The notes under the pieces were generated by a model. That model was given only the letters and a program-made list of their open reading frames with translations. It was not told the DNA's origin and searched no databases. A stretch of DNA of 59,466 nucleotides from Paenibacillus sanguinis 2301083 = DSM 16941 (lineage in GTDB: Bacteria; Bacillota; Bacilli; Paenibacillales; Paenibacillaceae). Location: assembly GCF_000374825.1 (NCBI RefSeq), contig NZ_KB895394.1, positions 1 through 59,466 of the forward strand, read 5' to 3'. Made by a program: the position numbers and the translations under genes. Positions 28,175 through 35,926 of the stretch are shown one piece after another (position 1 is the first letter of the stretch; every line of letters starts with the position of its first letter).

Positions 28175-29713
28175 ATGAGCAAATCAGTTATTTCACGTAT
28201 GCTTGGTGATGATTATCAGGCATTGTATTTTTGGAGCAAGGCTTGTAATATATTTCATTCTCACTCGAAAATAAAAAGTGTTTCTTATGAATATGATGCA
28301 TCAAAATCATTCGATGATGTTGTACTAGAATACCAAGCCCCTATACCGGATGAGCGAGGAAGATTAATTCATGCTGATTATTATCAAATTAAATTTCACG
28401 TAACGCAAAATGGTGCAATTGAGAGTTCCAGCCTGATTAATCCAGCTTTTATCAATGCAGAATCCGTTTCTTTTTTACAGCGATTAAAATCCGCAGTGGA
28501 GCTAGAGAAAGCTCAGGGAAAAGAATGCCGCTGTTTTTTAGTGACGCCATGGAGTATTGCCGCGCAAGATCCATTAGCTGAACTAGTAAGTAATATTGGT
28601 GGTGAATTACGCTTAGATAAATTAATGGTCGGAAAAACTGACGGAAGTCGAATGGGTAAGATCAGAAAAATGTGGCGGGAACACTTGCAATTAGACAATG
28701 ACGATGAATTGATCAATGTTCTGGAATCATTAAGGATTTACCCCAATTCAGGTAGCATGAACATGTTGTGCGACCAACTCAATATACAGTTGATTTCGGC
28801 CGGCTTGATGCCAATTGACGTAGGTTCAACTACTCACAAATATGTCGATTTAGTACAGGGTTTGTTAAAAAAAAGTAGATTCACATTTACTCGTGATGAA
28901 TTGCTTGAGTGGTGCCGTTCGGAAGGACTCTATACGGAAAGAAAGCAAGTTGAGAGCGGGTTATTGACTAAGTTAGGTATTCGAAGTTTCCCTCGTTGGG
29001 CAGATAATATGGAAAATGAAACAGATGCTATGGTTTGTTTTGCAAAATATTTTGATGGGCGGTACTTAAAAGACAATTTCAGCTGGCAAAGCGATATAGT
29101 TCCCGCACTAATTGATTTTTTAAGAGCTAATGTTTCCACTGAACGAGCTTACAACATTGAACTCGATACTCATTCTACAATAGTATTTGCTGCCGGATAC
29201 GAATTGGATGTGAAGTGTGGGGTAGATATAGCACCAATTCAAAGAAGTTTTACTACAGGAAAACAAGTCTGGCGACCAACGGATAAATCTCTCATCGGAA
29301 ACTACAATGATTGGACCTATGTAGAACAGTCAATCGACAAAGGATCTGATGTAGCAATTGCGATCTCGGCAACACACGATGTTTCAGATGATGTAGCCTA
29401 TTATATTGAGCAAACTGGTTTACCGATAGGACGTATGATCACCTGCTACATTAATGGACGAGGTCCAGGTGCAACATCAATAGCGGATGCAAATCACGCA
29501 TTCTTTCTTGCTAATCGAATTAGCACGAAGATGAAAAGTCGCTCGGTTAAAGAGCGAATGGGACATCTTCATATATTTTACTCAGGTCCTAATGGATTAA
29601 TTTTCTTTATTGGTCAATTATCTAAATCATTTGGAGCCTGCACTATGTATGAGTACGATTTCACCAAACAAACGCCAGGTGGATATCAGCCGACCATAAC
29701 GTTTCCATATTAA
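28175..29713 (+). CDS. cap4: Cap4-like CBASS effector: nuclease plus SAVED domain
   Basis: About 512 residues. The N-terminal about 170 residues look like a PD-(D/E)xK endonuclease of the DUF4297/Cap4 kind: SFDDVVLEYQ, then ADYYQIKFHV supplying D...QxK. The C-terminal about 200 residues match a SAVED sensor (NIELDTHSTIVFAAGYELDV; then MGHLHIFYSGPNGLIFFIGQ and FGACTMYEYDF). SAVED domains bind cyclic oligonucleotides and trigger the nuclease, which degrades DNA in infected cells. I chose ATG 28175 (GAGGGTG just upstream) over 28163. First gene of the operon, 13 bases before the CD-NTase. Confidence 0.83.
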   Translation: MSKSVISRMLGDDYQALYFWSKACNIFHSHSKIKSVSYEYDASKSFDDVVLEYQAPIPDERGRLIHADYYQIKFHVTQNGAIESSSLINPAFINAESVSFLQRLKSAVELEKAQGKECRCFLVTPWSIAAQDPLAELVSNIGGELRLDKLMVGKTDGSRMGKIRKMWREHLQLDNDDELINVLESLRIYPNSGSMNMLCDQLNIQLISAGLMPIDVGSTTHKYVDLVQGLLKKSRFTFTRDELLEWCRSEGLYTERKQVESGLLTKLGIRSFPRWADNMENETDAMVCFAKYFDGRYLKDNFSWQSDIVPALIDFLRANVSTERAYNIELDTHSTIVFAAGYELDVKCGVDIAPIQRSFTTGKQVWRPTDKSLIGNYNDWTYVEQSIDKGSDVAIAISATHDVSDDVAYYIEQTGLPIGRMITCYINGRGPGATSIADANHAFFLANRISTKMKSRSVKERMGHLHIFYSGPNGLIFFIGQLSKSFGACTMYEYDFTKQTPGGYQPTITFPY

Positions 29714-29726
29714 GGAGTGTGTTGAG

Positions 29727-30833
29727 ATGAAGTTGCCAACCTATTTTAGTGATTTTTTGAGTGATATCCGTTTAACAAAAAATCAAGTTAATGATCTTAT
29801 TAAAGGCCATAAGACTTTACGCGAACGTTTAGAGACAGATGATCTACTTTCCACAATCATAGTAAGTACATTCCTTCAAGGAAGTTATAGAAGATCGACG
29901 GCAGTTAGACCAAAGAGTGACCAACGTTCTGACGTGGATGTGATTGTAGTTACGAAATTAGATAAAGATGAGTATACACCTGAGGAAGCGATGGAGGTCT
30001 TTAAGCCATTTATGGAAAAATACTATAAAGACAAATATCGTTTCCAAGGTAGATCTATTGGCATTGAACTTAGCTATGTAGATCTGGATGTGGTAATTAC
30101 TTCTGCTCCTTCAGAAGCAGAGACAGGAGTTTTAGAAAATGAAAGTGTTGAAGCCGATTCTACCATTGAAGAATTGGAATTAATTGTAAAGTCCTTATCT
30201 GCGAATCAATATAACAGTGAAGTGCAAGGATTCTTAGCGTTTGCAAATAATGAAGCCGAGTGGAAAACTTCCCCTCTACACATACCGGATAGAAGTGTTC
30301 AGGAATGGAAGGAAACACATCCGTTAGAACAAATACGCTGGACTTGGAACAAAAATGCTTCGTGTAACGGGCATTACATAAATGTGGTTAAGGCATTAAA
30401 ATGGTGGAAACGTGTAAACGATCCAGATAATCATCCTAAGAGTTACCCTCTTGAACATCTGTTAGGTCAAACTTGTCCAGACGACATATCTTCCGTAGCA
30501 GAAGGTGTGACGCTTTCATTGGAAGCTATTGTGGCTGATTATCCAGAAAAACCCTTTTTATCTGATCATGGTGTGCCAGATCATGATGTTTTTGCAAGAA
30601 TCACAGATGAAGAATATGAAGCATTTTATCAGAATGTACAAACTGCTGCAATTATAGCACGAGAAGCTTTAGATGCTACGACTGTTAAGGAAAGTGCAAA
30701 CAAATGGAGAGAATTATTTGGAACTAAGTTCCCTCCTCCCCCTGCAGATACCAATAGCACAGACAGTAGTTCTGTTGGTGGGTTTTCATCCAGAACTGAA
30801 AAGTCTACCCCTGGTGGTGGAAGGTTTGCTTAA
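29727..30833 (+). CDS. cdn: CBASS cyclic oligonucleotide synthase (CD-NTase)
   Basis: A 368-residue nucleotidyltransferase of the cGAS/DncV-like class. The active site is visible: FLQGSYRRSTAVRP (GS motif, near residue 50), DVDVIVV with the first two Asp (near residue 71), and ELSYVDLDVVIT supplying the third. The product is a cyclic di- or trinucleotide; which one cannot be read from sequence. AAGGAG precedes the ATG. The C-terminus is a flexible Ser/Thr/Gly-rich tail ending GGGRFA, fitting its use as a ubiquitin-like conjugation end by Cap2. Confidence 0.9.
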   Translation: MKLPTYFSDFLSDIRLTKNQVNDLIKGHKTLRERLETDDLLSTIIVSTFLQGSYRRSTAVRPKSDQRSDVDVIVVTKLDKDEYTPEEAMEVFKPFMEKYYKDKYRFQGRSIGIELSYVDLDVVITSAPSEAETGVLENESVEADSTIEELELIVKSLSANQYNSEVQGFLAFANNEAEWKTSPLHIPDRSVQEWKETHPLEQIRWTWNKNASCNGHYINVVKALKWWKRVNDPDNHPKSYPLEHLLGQTCPDDISSVAEGVTLSLEAIVADYPEKPFLSDHGVPDHDVFARITDEEYEAFYQNVQTAAIIAREALDATTVKESANKWRELFGTKFPPPPADTNSTDSSSVGGFSSRTEKSTPGGGRFA

Positions 30834-32646
30834 TCTAAAAATAGAAGCCCCGAATGAGTTGTTGTTAAACGGTAGAAGGGCAATTGAATTTTTAAAGGAA
30901 GTTGAATTACTTAAAGATCTCTGTTGGGACCCAATGCTTCAAAAATGGGTCCTTTTTTGCTCCATTAATGTAGATATCTTACCCAACGAATATATCAACA
31001 AGCGGACCTTTTGGTACATTCTAATTGATCCGGAGTATCCGCAAGGGAAGATCGATTTTTATCCTGCAATTCAAGAAGGGATTCAGGTCACATATCCCCA
31101 TCAAAACTATAACACAACGTATAGTGATGATAGGCCGTGGAGGAAAGGCAAGTTATGTCTTGATACGTCCGTCAAAGTGCTTGGAAGATATGGGGATCAC
31201 ATTGAGCCCAAGGATGCTCCAAGCAGGCTGTATTGGCATTTCAGTCGAGCGGTACACTGGATTGAACTGGCTTCAAAAAATGAACTACTCTCTCCTGGAG
31301 ATCCATACGAACTACCCGCTTTTCCAAGTGAGTCAATTGAAAAAATTTCTTTTTCAGAAAGTCCTACCTCTTTTCAAAAGTGGCAAGACTTAAAACAAAC
31401 GCATGGAATAGTAGAATTTTCAAAATTGAAAAACGACCCAGAAATATGGATTACCAAAAAATATTTAATGAAGAACAATGACTCCTATCAACCCAAATGG
31501 GGAACGACAATTTCTAATTTGGAGGGGCACATCAAAAAAGGTGTTTGGGTGATGTTATCAAAAGTACCAACTATGACACCATGGCAGATTCCATTTACAT
31601 GGGGAGAACTTCAAAGCATATTACTAATTCAAGGCATAAACTTAATGGATATTATAAAAAATAAGGCACATTTATTTCGTGATGGAAATCATCACTTTAT
31701 TTTTCTTGGTTTCCCCATTCCAGAGACTTTTGGTGAAAAGGCTATGGTAATAAACTGGCAAGCAATTAAACTCCCGATATTATCATATGGAAATTTATTT
31801 GCTAAGGGATTTCGAAAGGGCGAGGCAGGTTACTGGCATAGGGATAGAACGCAGCTATTTCGTAAAAATGATAAGATTGACTGGATTGATACCGAAAATT
31901 GGAATAGAAATGAAATATTAAATAGAGGAAGATTCGATTCGAGTATTTCACAATGCTCCATTCTTCAAATAGGAGCAGGCTCTTTAGGCTCCATGGTTGC
32001 TGAACAATTAGTGCGAGCAGACTTACAGAAATTACAGATTGTTGACTCTGATGTTCTACAAGCGGGTAATCTAATGAGACATACTCTGGATATGCGTTTT
32101 CTTGAAAAAAACAAGGCAATGTCTCTATCAAGAAAATTAAATGATTCAGTACCACATAGTAAGGTAGAAGGCATCATGGGGCGTTTTCCTTCTGAGGACA
32201 TAGACTATGCAAATTATCGGGTTATTCTAGACTGTACTGGAGAAGATGATGTTATATACAAACTTCACACACACTCTCTCAATAGTCCTAAAATATTTAT
32301 ATCTGTATCATTGGGCTATGCAGCAAAACGGTTATTTTTTTATACTCATAGAACGATGAATTTTTCTGCGAACACTTTTTTTAATATGCTTAACCCCTGG
32401 ATCGAGAAGGAAAAGAATAGTTATTCAGAAAATGATCTTCCTAGAGATGGTATTGGTTGCTGGCATCCGGTCTTTCCCGCTAGAATCGATGACGTATCGT
32501 TAATGTCAGCAATTGTCGTAAAAGGGATTGAGCATTATATTCTTAATCCAGCCAGTCGACCTACTTTACTTGTATATGAGCAGCGTTCGGATGGCGACAT
32601 GTTTAGCGGAGTTGAACTGGTTCATAAGGAGGAGTGGAATGAATAA
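30814..32646 (+). CDS. cap2: Cap2: E1/E2-like ligase that conjugates the CD-NTase
   Basis: About 610 residues. The N-terminal E2-like domain has the catalytic Cys in RKGKLCLDTSVKVLG. The C-terminal E1-like (ThiF) domain has the nucleotide loop ILQIGAGSLGSMVAEQLV, LQIVDSDVLQAGNLMRHTL and the E1 Cys in GIGCWHPVFPARIDD. Cap2 attaches the CD-NTase C-terminus to targets and raises second-messenger output. The start is uncertain: the open frame begins at 30673, but homology begins near the two GTG codons at 30814/30817, which overlap the end of the CD-NTase gene and have no obvious ribosome site, so coupling is likely. Confidence 0.9.
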   Translation: MVEGLLNLKIEAPNELLLNGRRAIEFLKEVELLKDLCWDPMLQKWVLFCSINVDILPNEYINKRTFWYILIDPEYPQGKIDFYPAIQEGIQVTYPHQNYNTTYSDDRPWRKGKLCLDTSVKVLGRYGDHIEPKDAPSRLYWHFSRAVHWIELASKNELLSPGDPYELPAFPSESIEKISFSESPTSFQKWQDLKQTHGIVEFSKLKNDPEIWITKKYLMKNNDSYQPKWGTTISNLEGHIKKGVWVMLSKVPTMTPWQIPFTWGELQSILLIQGINLMDIIKNKAHLFRDGNHHFIFLGFPIPETFGEKAMVINWQAIKLPILSYGNLFAKGFRKGEAGYWHRDRTQLFRKNDKIDWIDTENWNRNEILNRGRFDSSISQCSILQIGAGSLGSMVAEQLVRADLQKLQIVDSDVLQAGNLMRHTLDMRFLEKNKAMSLSRKLNDSVPHSKVEGIMGRFPSEDIDYANYRVILDCTGEDDVIYKLHTHSLNSPKIFISVSLGYAAKRLFFYTHRTMNFSANTFFNMLNPWIEKEKNSYSENDLPRDGIGCWHPVFPARIDDVSLMSAIVVKGIEHYILNPASRPTLLVYEQRSDGDMFSGVELVHKEEWNE

Positions 32647-33124
32647 CAAGATTTATTATCATGATGACATTAAGTACACAGTTGTAGTTAACAGTGAAAT
32701 TATTGAACAAATGTTAGGATTTTGTCGAGATAAAATGCCATTCGAAACTGGTGGAATATTGATTGGTAAATATTCAGAGGATGGCTATTCTGCTTTCATA
32801 AATTATATAACAGGGCCACCAAAAGATTCTCAACATCGAACTCACGAATTTTTCAGGGGGACTCATAAATTAAAAGCTTTACTTTCAGATTTATGGAAAG
32901 AAGGTCAGTATTATTTGGGAGAGTGGCACTTTCATCCCAACTCTCTACCTTCGCCTAGTTTTATTGATCGTAAACAAATGAGGGAAATAGCCGCCAATTC
33001 CAAGTATAACTGTCCAGAGCCTATTTTGTTTATCTTAGGAGGCGATCCTAATGCAGAATGGCAAACATCTTGTTCAATTTTTCCGAACAAAAAATTTTGG
33101 ATAATGTTGGGGGAAGATGGATGA
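32639..33124 (+). CDS. cap3: Cap3: JAB/JAMM-family isopeptidase
   Basis: A 161-residue metalloprotease that removes Cap2-made conjugates. The JAMM motif is complete: Glu in PFETGGILIG near residue 33, and HxH plus Ser/Asp in GEWHFHPNSLPSPSFID. AAGGAGGAG lies before the ATG at 32639, which overlaps the Cap2 stop by 8 bases. Together with cap2 this defines type II CBASS. Last gene of the operon; no T-rich terminator follows directly. Confidence 0.92.
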   Translation: MNNKIYYHDDIKYTVVVNSEIIEQMLGFCRDKMPFETGGILIGKYSEDGYSAFINYITGPPKDSQHRTHEFFRGTHKLKALLSDLWKEGQYYLGEWHFHPNSLPSPSFIDRKQMREIAANSKYNCPEPILFILGGDPNAEWQTSCSIFPNKKFWIMLGEDG

Positions 33125-33251
33125 AAGCAAAAATCAAGTAGGCTTCATCCGGTCTCGTAAGTGGATTTTAATCTACTTGACGTTCACAAACATATAAAGG
33201 TCCTTTCGCCCCCGATACCTGAATATTCGAAAAGACTCGTCACACTTCAGC

Positions 33252-33522
33252 AGTCACCTTCGTCATTGAGTCCATACGTCGGTGACTAACCGCCGCGCGT
33301 TTGCCATCTCAACTTGGATTTGGACCGTCTACTCGGTCAACCGGAAAACCACGGTAAACCAACAATGATTTAGGTATACCTTAGTCTACCGTGAAGAGTG
33401 TTGAATAATGGTCACGCCCGCATCGAATATCCCTTTTCCATTCAATAGATCATGACAAAACAAGCGATCTATCGAGATAAGGTTTGACGGCCGTCTCGAA
33501 GATCGCTTGTTTTCAGTGACCA
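33252..33522. other. Densely structured non-coding region between convergent operons
   Basis: No gene fits 33125-33598. Several exact inverted repeats follow one another: AGTCACC/GGTGACT (33252-33258, 33281-33287), CACGGTA/TACCGTG (33350-33356, 33387-33393) around the palindrome AGGTATACCT, and a nested set with TGGTCAC/GTGACCA (33409-33415, 33516-33522) outside, AAAACAAGCGATC/GATCGCTTGTTTT (33457-33469, 33501-33513) and TCGAGA/TCTCGA (33472-33477, 33494-33499) inside. The last stem may be a bidirectional terminator; the whole could be a structured RNA or a recombination site. Confidence 0.55.
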
Positions 33523-33598
33523 CGCTTAGTCACAATAATGATTATATCATAAGCCGCTAAGTGCTGCGAAAAGAATGGTTCATCTTGGGTGCCCCACA

Positions 33599-34189
33599 TT
33601 AGTTATCAAATAACTCAGGATACATTTTTACGATATCAGCATTTAAGGCTCGTTCCTCTGTTTTTTTATTTTTATTAATGGATATGACTTTTTCCAGTCC
33701 TTCTTCATCTTGGAATGCTTTATATGAGCTTTTGACTGCAACCTCGAGATACTGTTTTTTGAGTAATTTAATTTCGTTCTCAAGCGTTTTAATCTGCTCA
33801 TCTTTTAAGGACAGCTTAGCAACTAGGTCTTGATTTTGCTGATGAATTGTATCGTACTCCTTAGCCTTTTGATGCAAAGCATTTATCATCTCATTGTAAT
33901 GAGCTAATGCGCTAATCATCCCAGCTTTATTATTCCAGTATGTTTCGACGAGCTCAACAACATTTGGCAAGAGAAGTAAAGCTTCAGTTCTTGCAGCTTC
34001 TTGCTGTACAGGCTCATTGACCTTCGCGATTTGTTCTGACATTCTTCTTGTCCATATAAATCGGTTTATTCCAGTCTCTCTTTCCAAAATAGAAGGATTA
34101 ACCTTTTTACCGGGATTCTTTGAGATATATTTCAGCAAGATGTCTTTTAATTGCTTATCTGTATATTTTGGGGGTGCTCCTTTTTTCAC
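33599..34189 (-). CDS. TnpC-like coiled-coil accessory protein of the recombinase module
   Basis: A 196-residue protein with a short helix-turn-helix-like N-terminus (MKKGAPPKYTDKQLKDILLK, NPSILERETGINRFIW) and a long coiled coil (about 90-160, QDLVAKLSLKDEQIKTLENE). This is the layout of the small third protein of Tn554-type modules (DUF6262-like). It overlaps the preceding recombinase gene by 4 bases and is last in the operon. In Tn554 the equivalent affects orientation and frequency of transposition; the same role here is an inference. Confidence 0.72.
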   Translation of the reverse strand: MKKGAPPKYTDKQLKDILLKYISKNPGKKVNPSILERETGINRFIWTRRMSEQIAKVNEPVQQEAARTEALLLLPNVVELVETYWNNKAGMISALAHYNEMINALHQKAKEYDTIHQQNQDLVAKLSLKDEQIKTLENEIKLLKKQYLEVAVKSSYKAFQDEEGLEKVISINKNKKTEERALNADIVKMYPELFDN

Positions 34190-35817
34190 AATTCATCCTC
34201 CGGGAGATAGGAATCGATCATGGCCTTTTGATCCATCAATCTTCTCAGTTCATTGCAAGCTGAGGATAGCCTTTCTTGGCCTGTTTGCTGGTATGTCAAC
34301 GTTGCACAATCGTAATTCATCGATTTTGTAACATATCGAATGAGCTCCAATTGTTCCTTTAATCTACTTTCCAGTGCATCAGAACAATCTTTCAACCACG
34401 CTAATCCCTTTTGTTCGTCCTCTGGCGAGAAAAAATAATATTCGCAAAAGCGACAATCCCCGACCTGACAGCGAGATGGGTGATCCGTACAATAGCCATT
34501 TTCCACTTTGTATGTCTCTTGGAAATCGCCTATTCGGTAGATCTTACTTTTGGCAATTATGGCTTGTGTCCCAACATCCCAATTTGATCTCATTAAGTTT
34601 TTTCGGTTTATTCGAAGCATTTGCGCCGCGTAATGGACGAAAGATTGAGCGAAGTGATCCAAATGTTTATGGTAATGTAATTGGGTTTCCAGTTGGCTAT
34701 GCCCGCCTATACGGGCAATAGTTAGCATATTAAACCCTTGCAGCATCATATTGCAAAAAGCAAAGTGCCTGGTATCACCTGGCTTTATTCTTTCTAAATC
34801 ACCGTACTTCGGAGTAACGATATCATCATAAAATCGATCAATGATATTGATAAATTGGAAAGCGCCCATCTTATCTCGTGCTTTTTCCTTCGTTTTTACT
34901 TTAACGTATTTCCGATATGCCTTGTACGAGATCAAATAGGAGGATTCAGAATCGTAAGCTGATATAAGTTGTTTATAGTCCTCAATAAACTTAAAGACTT
35001 CTTGATTTACCTGAACAGTATCCGTTATTTCGAGTTTTCCTGGAAGGTTAGATGGATTCTTTTTTCGCGGCAATACCATCCAATATCTGTCCTCACTATC
35101 TCTGAATGTACAATCCCGGCGTAATGAATAAAATTCGACGGGGCGCATGGGAATGATACGGGTGATCCTCCACCATAACAGAAGCGGATAAAATTGCAAT
35201 TTTTCATCGTCTGTAGTACAGGTTTTAAAATATTCGTCCATAGCATAATCGAAAAGCAGGATATCATGAAATTTGGGTAATTCGCGTACATTCGAAACTT
35301 TCGTATTAAAAATTGAACACAAATCGCTGTACACATCCGAATATGGATGATTATAATAAGCGAGAAATTCCCTGATACTGGTGGCCATGGTGAACTGTTT
35401 ATGTACCCCGAATTGATTAAATGCATCTTCTAAATGCGCGAGATTGTCCACTTGAAAACCTCGGGTAATTCGTATGGCCTCTTTTATTTGTCCTACATTG
35501 TGTCGAACGGTTTGTGTTTTAATGCCATTATATAATTTTTGTACGGTATAGCATTTCAAGACTAAGTTGACCTCACCATAGATTTCGCAATCAAACCGAA
35601 AAAGAAAATTACTGGAATTTCCTTGAGCCGACCATAAACGGTCCTCAAAATCGCCCATTACAATAAGCCCTTTGTGTTGCAATTCTCTGAACATTTCCTT
35701 GTACTCGTGAAGTTCATCTAGTCTATAGGTGACAGACTCAATACTTTCTAAAATATTTCGATCGCTTAGTTCCTCTATGGTTCTTCTTCTGTGTAATGCT
35801 GCGTGGAATTTAGCCAT
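34186..35817 (-). CDS. Tyrosine site-specific recombinase (TnpB-like)
   Basis: A 543-residue recombinase. Box I Arg is in RIIPMRPVEFYSLRRDCTF. Box II reads GDTRHFAFCNMMLQ then IARIGGHSQLETQLHYHKH, with candidate catalytic Tyr in the LHYHKH segment. A Cys-rich stretch (CTDHPSRCQVGDCRFCEYY) near residue 445 suggests a metal-binding end, as in large Tn554-type recombinases. Its ATG overlaps by one base a TAA that would end the previous gene if its frameshift is ignored. Confidence 0.82.
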   Translation of the reverse strand: MAKFHAALHRRRTIEELSDRNILESIESVTYRLDELHEYKEMFRELQHKGLIVMGDFEDRLWSAQGNSSNFLFRFDCEIYGEVNLVLKCYTVQKLYNGIKTQTVRHNVGQIKEAIRITRGFQVDNLAHLEDAFNQFGVHKQFTMATSIREFLAYYNHPYSDVYSDLCSIFNTKVSNVRELPKFHDILLFDYAMDEYFKTCTTDDEKLQFYPLLLWWRITRIIPMRPVEFYSLRRDCTFRDSEDRYWMVLPRKKNPSNLPGKLEITDTVQVNQEVFKFIEDYKQLISAYDSESSYLISYKAYRKYVKVKTKEKARDKMGAFQFINIIDRFYDDIVTPKYGDLERIKPGDTRHFAFCNMMLQGFNMLTIARIGGHSQLETQLHYHKHLDHFAQSFVHYAAQMLRINRKNLMRSNWDVGTQAIIAKSKIYRIGDFQETYKVENGYCTDHPSRCQVGDCRFCEYYFFSPEDEQKGLAWLKDCSDALESRLKEQLELIRYVTKSMNYDCATLTYQQTGQERLSSACNELRRLMDQKAMIDSYLPEDEL

Positions 35818-35926
35818 TAAACTTCCTCACTGAGTAAATTTTGAATAGCGATCATCTTTTCCTTTACATTATTAAGATCAATAAAAGTCTGGACATGGGT
35901 TCTGCCAAATTGCTGTACTGCCTGAC

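Noticed and set aside
33457..33513. CRISPR repeat or retron-like element in the hairpin region
   Set aside because: The repeats are inverted and single, with no spacer series, and no reverse transcriptase lies nearby.
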